From Sulfuricurvum sp. (GTDB lineage Bacteria > Campylobacterota > Campylobacteria > Campylobacterales > Sulfurimonadaceae): a stretch of DNA of 64,000 nucleotides. Positions within the stretch are counted from its first letter, which is position 1; the number at the start of each line of letters is the position of its first letter. The stretch lies in NCBI GenBank assembly GCA_028718525.1, contig JAQULP010000014.1, forward strand, positions 1 through 64,000, read 5' to 3'. This document shows positions 54,164 through 64,000 of this stretch, one piece after another. Both the position numbers and the translations under genes were made by a program. Under the pieces are notes generated by a model that did not search any database, was not told where the DNA came from, and saw nothing but the letters and a program-made list of their open reading frames with translations.

Positions 54164-55027
54164 TTAACTGTACCTAAGTTCAGAATACTCAAGCGGTATC
54201 ATAAAATCTCTCGAGTGGATATGCTGTTCAAAGAAACCATGGTTATAGCCGATTTCAAAAAGTTTATCTATGGCGCGATACTGGGTATCGTTTAACGTTA
54301 TTGACTCATCGTTTGCATACAGTTCAAGGTATTTTTCCAAGGTCGGTGCATCTATTCGTACCAAAGAGCGTTCCATTAACATCCGGGAGAGACGTTCTTT
54401 ATGATCCCGCGCGATCTGTACCGCTTTGGTTAAAAGGTTTTCATACTCTATAGCTGATGTCAGAGGCAATGATCTTCGTATCGCCATACCTCCAAGCGGG
54501 AGCGGAAGTTCACCTCCGGACAATTCGCACCAGACATCCCAAAGTTCCCGTTCGACTTCCAATGAGTCGTCATATCCCAAAATGGATTCGTGGATCAATA
54601 CACCCGCATCGACAATACCGTCCAAGACTGCCTGCTCGATCTCTAAAAAATTCATATACACAATTTTAGCATCCGGATATGCTACTTTGAAAAGCAATGC
54701 ATTCGTTGTAAATTTTCCGCTGAGAGCCACTTTGAACCGTTTTTTTAAGACGGTCTCTTTTTTTCGGATCAGCTTAGGGCCATAGCCCTGGCCAAAACTG
54801 ACAGCGGTTCGCAAAAGGGCATAGTCATTCCGGATATGGGGATAAAGTCCGAAGCTGATTGCCGTTATATCGTATGTCCCTTTGAGCGCTTCCGTATTTA
54901 ACGTCTCGATGTCCAATGCGATATTTTCGAATCGAGTATTCTCTTTGCTTACCCAACCGAATTTAATGGCGTAATACATAAATATATCATCCGCATCGGG
55001 AGAGTGGGCTATCACCATGTTTTTCAC
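54164..55027 (-). CDS. MqnA/MqnD family protein (futalosine menaquinone pathway)
   Basis: AHSPDADDIFMYYAI, YDITAISFGLYPHI, GPKLIRKK, GIVDAGVLIHES, GELPLPLGGMAIRR. Confidence 0.88.
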   Translation of the reverse strand: MKNMVIAHSPDADDIFMYYAIKFGWVSKENTRFENIALDIETLNTEALKGTYDITAISFGLYPHIRNDYALLRTAVSFGQGYGPKLIRKKETVLKKRFKVALSGKFTTNALLFKVAYPDAKIVYMNFLEIEQAVLDGIVDAGVLIHESILGYDDSLEVERELWDVWCELSGGELPLPLGGMAIRRSLPLTSAIEYENLLTKAVQIARDHKERLSRMLMERSLVRIDAPTLEKYLELYANDESITLNDTQYRAIDKLFEIGYNHGFFEQHIHSRDFMIPLEYSELRYS

Positions 55028-55193
55028 TGAAAATCCTAAAAAGTATTCTGTATTAAAAAGGGGATCTTACCTCACTTGGATTCGTCCTGATCCGGTTAGA
55101 ATAAACACCCTTCTTGAGGTTTTGTGGTTCTATCTCAATTAAATTTTAACCAAATAACGCTAAAATATCCCTATTCCATAATGCGAATTATTA

Positions 55194-55241
55194 ATATTTC
55201 AATTTGTCATATTTTTAAAATATATTTCAATTTGTCATATT
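55194..55241 (+). repeat. Two direct 20-bp repeats upstream of recA
   Basis: ATATTTCAATTTGTCATATT at 55194-55213 and 55222-55241. Confidence 0.95.
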
Positions 55242-55283
55242 ATGACGCAATTTTAACACTAAATACTCCCAGGAGAGCACCGC

Positions 55284-57588
<2,305 letters not shown>

Positions 57589-57589
<1 letters not shown>

Positions 57590-57870
57590 TGCAACACAAC
57601 GATCAACTGCTAGAGGAAGAAAAGGAGAGTCTTAGCGAACGCTATTTCGGGCTTCCTACCCATAAATTTCTCCTTGCCCTCGGCGGTGTTCTTATCGTCG
57701 GCATTTATATGGGATTTATTTTTTTCGGGGATAACTCTTTAAGCGTTCTCCTCGATTTGGAAGAGTACCAAGATTTTTTAACCCATGACATTGACCGCCT
57801 TAAAACTGAAAATGCCGCTTTGCAAAAGCAGTATTTTGAGTTTCAAGAGCTAGACGCTGATTCACAGTAA
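57589..57870 (+). CDS. FtsB/DivIC-like septum-formation initiator-type protein (candidate)
   Basis: Single TM followed by coiled coil; starts at the eno stop. Confidence 0.6.
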
Positions 57871-57884
57871 TACATCGGGGATTT

Positions 57885-58502
57885 ATGAAACACTCTTTTT
57901 TAATCGCACTCTTTCTTCTCTCCCCCTTAATTGCCCGTGAGAACCCTTTTTTCTCATCCAATGGATTAAAGTCTGAAGCTGTTACCTCTAATGTCCCCGA
58001 CACAAAACCCCCGCTAACCAGTATCAATTATACTTTCCCGAACCAGGCACGCATATTGACTGAGGTGACATTGACGTTTCAAAATTTGGATGGAAGTACC
58101 GAAAAGCATACGATTCCGGTTGATAAAAGCATTGATTGGCATCATCCGATTACCATCTATCAATCCAATACGACATCTGCATCTTCTCCTCTCATTAAAA
58201 ACACGGCATCATCTGCTGATTTTGGGTTTTTACGATTGAATACAAACAATAAACATTTAACCATTGCCACATCCGATAAATTAGTGCGTCATTTCGTTCT
58301 TAGCGGACCTAATCGCATTGTTCTCGATTTTAACCACAATTCCACCTTTAAAACAGAGCGAAAATCTTTAAATTCCGCCCCTTATCTCGATGCAACTATC
58401 GAAAATCATGCTAAATTTTCACGACTCACCATAACCTTGGACGGACGATATCGCTATGCTTTAAAACAAGCCGGTGGCACGATAAGTGTTGTATGTAAAT
58501 AA
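57885..58502 (+). CDS. AMIN-domain-like secreted protein
   Basis: Signal peptide; C-terminal AMIN-like pattern (KLVRHFVLSGPNRIVLDF...LTITLDGRYRYALKQAGGTISV). Confidence 0.75.
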   Translation: MKHSFLIALFLLSPLIARENPFFSSNGLKSEAVTSNVPDTKPPLTSINYTFPNQARILTEVTLTFQNLDGSTEKHTIPVDKSIDWHHPITIYQSNTTSASSPLIKNTASSADFGFLRLNTNNKHLTIATSDKLVRHFVLSGPNRIVLDFNHNSTFKTERKSLNSAPYLDATIENHAKFSRLTITLDGRYRYALKQAGGTISVVCK

Positions 58503-58542
58503 TGCGGAAGACGTAAGAATAGATATTTAAGAAAAAGAAGGA

Positions 58543-58562
58543 TTTCTCCCCGCAGGGAGAAA
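58543..58562. terminator. Terminator hairpin between convergent AMIN gene and tpx
   Basis: TTTCTCCC cgca GGGAGAAA; U-rich on the minus-strand side. Confidence 0.6.
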
Positions 58563-58568
58563 GAGGGA

Positions 58569-59072
58569 TTATTTAACAGCAGCCAATGCAGCGTCGTAAT
58601 TCGGCTCTTCTGTGATTTCAGGAACGATCTCTTTATAAGTAACGATACCTTCTTCATTTACTGCGAAAATTGCACGGCAAGTTACACCCGCAAGTACTGA
58701 ACCGCCAAGCAATACACCGTATGCGTTTGCAAATTCTTTGTTACGGAAATCTGAACATACTGTCAATTTGTCAATACCTTCTGCTTGGCAGAAACGTCCT
58801 GCAGCGAATGGCAAGTCCAAAGATACGATTGTAGCTTTTACACCTTCGATTGAAGCCGCTTTTGCATTGAAGTTACGTGTTTCAGTAGCACAAACACCTG
58901 TGTCAAGAGAAGGAACAACGATAATAAGTTGTTTTACACCTTGTGCTCCACCTACTACTACATCGCCTAGACCAGCTGAATTAACAACAGTTACTTCAGG
59001 AGCTTTGTCTCCAACATTTACTTCGTTTCCGAGAAGTTCTACGTCTGTACCTTTGAATTTAGTCGTTGCCAT
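58569..59072 (-). CDS. tpx: Thiol peroxidase
   Basis: ATTKFKGTDVELLGNEVNVGDKAPEVTVV, VPSLDTGVCATETRNFN. Confidence 0.97.
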   Translation of the reverse strand: MATTKFKGTDVELLGNEVNVGDKAPEVTVVNSAGLGDVVVGGAQGVKQLIIVVPSLDTGVCATETRNFNAKAASIEGVKATIVSLDLPFAAGRFCQAEGIDKLTVCSDFRNKEFANAYGVLLGGSVLAGVTCRAIFAVNEEGIVTYKEIVPEITEEPNYDAALAAVK

Positions 59073-59369
59073 GTTGGCTCCTTGTTTTTCTTTTTATTGA
59101 TGTGAGAAGTATATTTTAAATCGGATAATTTGACTCTGAATTATAGAAGAGATGTTTAGCTTTAAGAAATAAATAAGATTATTCCACTTTTCTCGTTCTC
59201 ATCAGAGCCTAATTTATTGCCGTCAGCATCCTATTGTCTATATAGAGCATTTGTAGGATCTAAAAACGCTATGATTTTGAAAAACACTACATTTTTGTCG
59301 TACTTTTATGAAAAATGGAGTGGAATATGATTTGTATTCACATGGATATCTGTATTTAAAGGATATGAC

Positions 59370-59537
59370 ATGTATGAATGCACAATGGTAGAACTTACCG
59401 ATTACAACTTGAATCATCTGGTGAATCATTATGATGAAGACGTACAAGAGATCATTGAATATGCCCAAGAACATGGGGCTATAGCTATGCATGCAGAATA
59501 TGACGGCACAATTTATTGGGATGAGCACCGTAACTAA
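59370..59537 (+). CDS. Small acidic protein (55 aa), not in ORF track
   Basis: MYECTMVELTDYNLNHLVNHYDEDVQEIIEYAQEHGAIAMHAEYDGTIYWDEHRN; AAAGGA upstream. Confidence 0.55.
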   Translation: MYECTMVELTDYNLNHLVNHYDEDVQEIIEYAQEHGAIAMHAEYDGTIYWDEHRN

Positions 59538-59744
59538 TATACCCGTCAATCGGTTCATGCAATGACGTATTGTCAATCGGACCGAAGCTCATGGAGATCA
59601 TTGAATTTCGTATTCAATAATCTACTTTCAAAACCGCTTTAAAAAGCAAAGAGCTCAACGGCTCTGACATGCTCCGGAATGAAGAGTCAGACCGCTGATA
59701 CGGGACTCAGCCGTTAGCGTATTAGATCGCTCAAAAGTGCGAAA

Positions 59745-60722
59745 TTACAATTGACATCGGGGATTAACCAAGAGATCCCGATAATCTCTAAACTCTCCCA
59801 ATCGAAAAGCTTCAACTGCGGCACGCCCGATCATCGCAGCATTATCCGAACAATATGTTAATTCGGAAAGGATCAAATCCGCATTATAAGGACGTAACAA
59901 TTCAGATGTCCGCTCACGCAGATAGAGATTTGCACTCGCCCCTCCGACAATCGCAAACCGCTTTGGCGGGTTGATTTTAAAATATTTTTTGAGTTTTTGG
60001 ATCAGATGCTCCGTTGCAACCCGTTGAAACGATGCCGCTATATCAGGATAGGATGAAATATCATTGGCTTCTACCGCTAAACGAACTTGGTTTTTCAGCC
60101 CTGAATAACTGAACGCAATTAACGGTGACTGATGCAGAGGGACCGTGAAAGAGAAGCCCTTTGCATTGCCGCTTAATGCCAATTTTTCGATTAATGGGCC
60201 TCCGGGATATCCCAAGCCCATCATTTTAGCCGCTTTATCAAAACTCTCGCCGTAGCTGTCATCCATTGTTGTCGCTACGGTTTTCATATTCCGATACGAT
60301 TCAACCTCGATAAGCTGCGTATGCCCTCCGGAAACCAATAATACGGTAATCGGAAAGGCTGCCTCTTTTTCAATAAAAAGCGAATAAATATGCCCCTTCA
60401 AGTGATTAATCGGCAAAATCGGAATATGCAGAGCCAAACTCAGGGCTTTTGCCATCACAACCCCTTCGATCAGGGTAACGCCTAAGCCCGGTTCATTGGT
60501 TACGGCAATAGCCTTCAGCTGAGAAAACCACGATTCGCATTCGCTGAGTATCGACGGAAGTGCCTGAGCGTGTAATCGGCTTGCCAGCTCAGGTACAACC
60601 CCTCCATAACGTGAATGTTCCAACTCTTGGGATATTTTTTTATGATAAATGAGTTTTTTCGTTTCGATTTCGGTAATCGAAATAGAGCTGTCATCGCAAC
60701 TGCTTTCAATACTTAGAATCAT
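59745..60722 (-). CDS. tsaD: tRNA N6-adenosine threonylcarbamoyltransferase
   Basis: [47 protein letters not shown]. Confidence 0.96.
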   Translation of the reverse strand: MILSIESSCDDSSISITEIETKKLIYHKKISQELEHSRYGGVVPELASRLHAQALPSILSECESWFSQLKAIAVTNEPGLGVTLIEGVVMAKALSLALHIPILPINHLKGHIYSLFIEKEAAFPITVLLVSGGHTQLIEVESYRNMKTVATTMDDSYGESFDKAAKMMGLGYPGGPLIEKLALSGNAKGFSFTVPLHQSPLIAFSYSGLKNQVRLAVEANDISSYPDIAASFQRVATEHLIQKLKKYFKINPPKRFAIVGGASANLYLRERTSELLRPYNADLILSELTYCSDNAAMIGRAAVEAFRLGEFRDYRDLLVNPRCQL

Positions 60723-61306
60723 AACGACTCACTTTCTGAGATTGGCTTGCCATTATTACGGAAATCGGATGATAACGATTCAAAAACCCACTCTTTGGCC
60801 CAAGGCCATTCTCCGTAGCCGGAAGCCGTATTGATATGGCCACCGTTATGAATAACATTCATAGGAATAGCGAGAGACTTTTGAAGCAACTGCGCTTCAT
60901 CCGCACTCATATAGGGATCGTTATCCGAGGTAACCAGCATTGCCTCTTTGGCAAATAGCGTTGTCGGCGCTTCCAGCGGAAAAAAACTTTTGAGGGTTTC
61001 AAGGGTGCAGTTCAGACTTGGCGGTGCAACAAGAAGCAGCCGTTTAATCGGGGAAATCTCCCCTTCGTTACATAAATGGAACCATAATATATTGGCAAGC
61101 GAATGGCATATGACAATGTCCGGATTAAACTCGGACAAGAGTGCTTTAACCTGCTTCATCCATCGATTTTTGCTTGGAAAATGGGGATTGTCCAAAAGGG
61201 GAAAATTTACAGCTCCGTATTTTTTGACAATTTCACCGGAAAGCCATGCCTGCCAGTGGGGATCATCACTCCCTCCCCATCCGTGAAGCATCAAAACTTT
61301 TAACAT
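60719..61306 (-). CDS. RBBP9/YdeN-family alpha/beta hydrolase
   Basis: [49 protein letters not shown]. Confidence 0.88.
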   Translation of the reverse strand: MLKVLMLHGWGGSDDPHWQAWLSGEIVKKYGAVNFPLLDNPHFPSKNRWMKQVKALLSEFNPDIVICHSLANILWFHLCNEGEISPIKRLLLVAPPSLNCTLETLKSFFPLEAPTTLFAKEAMLVTSDNDPYMSADEAQLLQKSLAIPMNVIHNGGHINTASGYGEWPWAKEWVFESLSSDFRNNGKPISESESL

Positions 61307-62376
61307 GCTATCCCCCGAACGTAACGGCGCACCTCCGCATCGATCTCAAAAATCTCTTCAATCGATGTCGGTTCATCCGTAAATTTATCATAGGCATTCA
61401 ATATCATTGAAGCTATATCGACAAAACGGCTATTTCCCGCGACAAAACGCTCTATGGCCGCTTCATTGGCAGCATTGACAATCACCCCCCGCTGCGGATG
61501 GGCGAGCAAATCCTCTTTAATCGTCCAAATCGGATATCGTTCCGTCTCGATAGGGCGAAATTCAAGCGATCCGATGCGGCTTAAATCCATCCGCTCAACA
61601 ATCGGCGTATCCACGTTTCCCATGAGTGCGTATGCTATGGGAAGACGCATATCCGCATGGGCAAAATGTGCCGTTGTCGAACCGTCCGTATAATCGATTA
61701 AAGCATGGATGAGCGATTTTGTCTCGATTAATGCATCGTATTGACCTTCACCGAATAGCCATCTGGCTTCAAGGAGTTCAAACAGTTTATTCACCATCGA
61801 TGCACTGTCAATTGTAATCTTCTGCCCCATTGACCAGTTGGGATGCTTAAGGGCATCTTCAAGGGTAGCATTGGCCAGTTTTTCCAAAGGCCAATCCCTA
61901 AAAGCCCCCCCGCTGGCAGTGATCACCATCCGTTCAATGCTCCGCCCTCCCTGATGGAGATACCACAATCCGAAATGTTCGCTGTCAATAGGGACAATCC
62001 CCCTAGTATCCACAAATGAACCGCCGACGACCAGGGATTCTTTATTGGCAAGTGCCACTTTTTTACCGCATTCCAACGCTTTTAACGTAGGACGAAAGCC
62101 CACAAAACCGACCAATGCATTAATGACATGGTTGGAGTTGGATTCTTCGATCACCTCCAATATAGCGGTTTCGCCCGTTCTGACATCCGGGTGATCCACT
62201 AACATCCGGTCTTCATCCCGCATGATAACTACATATTTAGGGCGATGGCGCTTGATTTGTTCGTTCAGAAGGGGGATGTTGCGTCCTGCAACAAGGGTGT
62301 CGACGCTAAGATGAAATTGTTCTGCTATTTTGAGAGCATTGACCCCGATGGAACCGGTTGAGCCAAGTAGGATCAA
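61300..62376 (-). CDS. dxr: 1-deoxy-D-xylulose-5-phosphate reductoisomerase
   Basis: ILLGSTGSIGVNAL, ALANKESLVVGG, IDSEHFGLW, TASGGAFRDW, HPNWSMGQKITIDSASMVNK. Confidence 0.98.
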   Translation of the reverse strand: MILLGSTGSIGVNALKIAEQFHLSVDTLVAGRNIPLLNEQIKRHRPKYVVIMRDEDRMLVDHPDVRTGETAILEVIEESNSNHVINALVGFVGFRPTLKALECGKKVALANKESLVVGGSFVDTRGIVPIDSEHFGLWYLHQGGRSIERMVITASGGAFRDWPLEKLANATLEDALKHPNWSMGQKITIDSASMVNKLFELLEARWLFGEGQYDALIETKSLIHALIDYTDGSTTAHFAHADMRLPIAYALMGNVDTPIVERMDLSRIGSLEFRPIETERYPIWTIKEDLLAHPQRGVIVNAANEAAIERFVAGNSRFVDIASMILNAYDKFTDEPTSIEEIFEIDAEVRRYVRGIAC

Positions 62377-63146
62377 ACAAGGCCCCGAAGAAGGACAAGC
62401 ATGATTACCGATGCGAAAAGGTATCCGTCAATACGGTCTAGGACTCCGCCGTGCCCGGGCAAAATCGAACCGCTGTCCTTGACCCCGGCCTGCCGTTTGA
62501 GATAACTCTCAAACAGGTCTCCGAAGACCGCACCGATTGCCGAAGCCATCGAAATGATAATCGCCTGAGTAATATCAACGAAGGTGACCCCGATAAAAAA
62601 ACCGGCACCCGTCGCAACGGCAATACCGCCGTAAACCCCCTCGCGCGTTTTGCTCGGGCTAGAGACACTGAAAGGTGTTTTTCCGATACTTCTGCCGACC
62701 ACATAGGCACCGATATCCGCAGAAGCTACAACAACAAGCAACCAGAGCAAAGAGACGATCCCGTACTCCTGATACATACTCAAAAGAAAAAGCATCCCGG
62801 CGGTCGGGTAGACAAACGGAAGAAAATTCTTCGGCGGAATATTCTGGGTATACGCCACTGCAGCCGCAAAAATCAGGCCGGCAATCACAAAGAGATCTTC
62901 ACCGTACGGATAGAGTGCCGCCGCAAGCCACAAAATAGCGGCATAGGCGTACAATGAGTTATTGGTAATTCCGAATAAACGTGTTGCTTCATGAAAGGCG
63001 AGAAGATAAACGACTCCCATGACTGCCCACATAAGCCAGAAGTTATTGATGAGTCCCACAATTAAAACGCCGATGACAAGAAAAACTGCCGTAACGATAC
63101 GCTCTTGTGTTGAATTTTTTGCAGTTTGCATAGTTTGGGTAACCAA
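62373..63146 (-). CDS. cdsA: Phosphatidate cytidylyltransferase
   Basis: SADIGAYVVGRSIGKTPFSVSSPSKTREG, GDLFESYLKRQAGVKDSGSILPGHGGVLDRIDGYLFA. Confidence 0.97.
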   Translation of the reverse strand: MVTQTMQTAKNSTQERIVTAVFLVIGVLIVGLINNFWLMWAVMGVVYLLAFHEATRLFGITNNSLYAYAAILWLAAALYPYGEDLFVIAGLIFAAAVAYTQNIPPKNFLPFVYPTAGMLFLLSMYQEYGIVSLLWLLVVVASADIGAYVVGRSIGKTPFSVSSPSKTREGVYGGIAVATGAGFFIGVTFVDITQAIIISMASAIGAVFGDLFESYLKRQAGVKDSGSILPGHGGVLDRIDGYLFASVIMLVLLRGLV

Positions 63147-63176
63147 TTGTATTGAAATTACGCGATTATAGCGAAT

Positions 63177-63485
63177 TCATACTTTAATATCTAAGATGTG
63201 GAGCGGTTTTACAGGTTTTGTCTCTTCTTCGTCTTTATTCGAACGATCAAAACGTTTTTCTTCTTGTTCAGCCTGTTCTTTCGTATGTTCACGGTCAGGG
63301 TCGGTTCCGTGATTCTCTTCCGTAGGCCGGACTTCTTCGATCTCTTTTTTAGCCTCTTGCGATGCTACTGCCGCAGCAAGGTTTTGGAGCTCAAAGCGGT
63401 TTAAAACCGCATTTTTTTCACTTGCAACCGTCGCCATTTGCTGATTGACGTAAATTGCACCCCCGATAGGACCGATATCTGCCAT
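63177..63485 (-). CDS. Hypothetical charged protein (102 aa)
   Basis: ORF with compositionally biased acidic/basic tail. Confidence 0.6.
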   Translation of the reverse strand: MADIGPIGGAIYVNQQMATVASEKNAVLNRFELQNLAAAVASQEAKKEIEEVRPTEENHGTDPDREHTKEQAEQEEKRFDRSNKDEEETKPVKPLHILDIKV

Positions 63486-63496
63486 AATAACTCCTT

Positions 63497-64000
63497 TTAC
63501 CCTTTTTCCACACTCAAAGTCTTATAGTTGGTATACAGGACATTGGCCCCTTCCTGGACTTTGACCTCTCGTCGTGGGGTATAATCGACCAAATAACGCC
63601 CTTTTTCAAATACGGAAAAATCGACACAAAGTTTTGCCGCCGCCGTAAGAAGCCGTTCGGGCAATTGCTGTTTGTCGGTAGTAATGACCACATGCGCGGA
63701 AGGGCGGTCTTTCAAATGCATCCAAATATCACGCGCTTTGGCATTTTTCAAGAGTTCGATATTCCCTTTTTCGCTTTTTCCCAGGGAGACTTTTACCCCC
63801 TCAATCCAAAATTCGGCAATAGAATCGGAACTCTTAAGCTTGGAGCTTGTCCCTTTTGCCGGAAAAAGAAGTGCGATTTCTTCAGGAGATTTGGCCTCTT
63901 CGACGGTTTGAATAAACAGTTCATGATGACGGATTTTGGCTTCGAGGTTGGTCCGTTCCTGATGGAGTCCGATTGCCTTTTGTTTTGCTTTTTTGGAACG
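63497..64000 (-). CDS. NFACT RNA-binding domain protein, partial (continues beyond window)
   Basis: AKARDIWMHLKDRPSAHVVITT; frame open upstream of the listed ORF start (63751) to the window edge. Confidence 0.85.
   Translation of the reverse strand, partial: RSKKAKQKAIGLHQERTNLEAKIRHHELFIQTVEEAKSPEEIALLFPAKGTSSKLKSSDSIAEFWIEGVKVSLGKSEKGNIELLKNAKARDIWMHLKDRPSAHVVITTDKQQLPERLLTAAAKLCVDFSVFEKGRYLVDYTPRREVKVQEGANVLYTNYKTLSVEKG

Overview
The window looks like chromosomal DNA from a Campylobacterota (Epsilonproteobacteria) genome, plausibly Sulfuricurvum/Sulfurimonas-like. That placement is inferred from protein character and gene order, not from a database search. Ordinary core genes include rlmN, hisF, rsmA, rnj, thyX, rplT-rpmI-infC-thrS, tRNA-Val, lspA, glmM, rpsT-prfA, dapF, coaE, purM, ccoG, murB, fliQ, recA-eno, tpx, tsaD, dxr, cdsA and a partial NFACT gene. 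Near the left end are a PAS-GGDEF protein, a PhnD/TtrS-like sensor kinase, an OmpA/Pal-like lipoprotein, a GH5 lipoprotein, and single-chain NifJ with a DHOD-like partner. The most interesting region is a one-directional minus-strand block of about 18.5 kb (12821-31379) that encodes what appears to be a cytoplasmic chemosensory system. It contains a TM-less MCP with two signalling hairpins, a CetB-like PAS protein, a triple-CheW scaffold, CheA, CheB, CheR, two CheY proteins, a short CheZ-like phosphatase, two CheW proteins with a CZB zinc domain inserted inside the CheW fold, a STAS-like protein, a HEAT protein, a ParA-like ATPase, a hybrid-type PAS kinase, two proteins sharing uncharacterised domains, and a degenerate EAL-HDOD protein. 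Other notable items are a MITE-like structured element between prfA and dapF, a serine-recombinase-like regulator without catalytic residues next to ccoG, direct repeats upstream of recA, a non-ATG infC start overlapping thrS, and a G8 tract in the ribosome-binding region of the PAS gene. No CRISPR array, rRNA or obvious transposase was seen.
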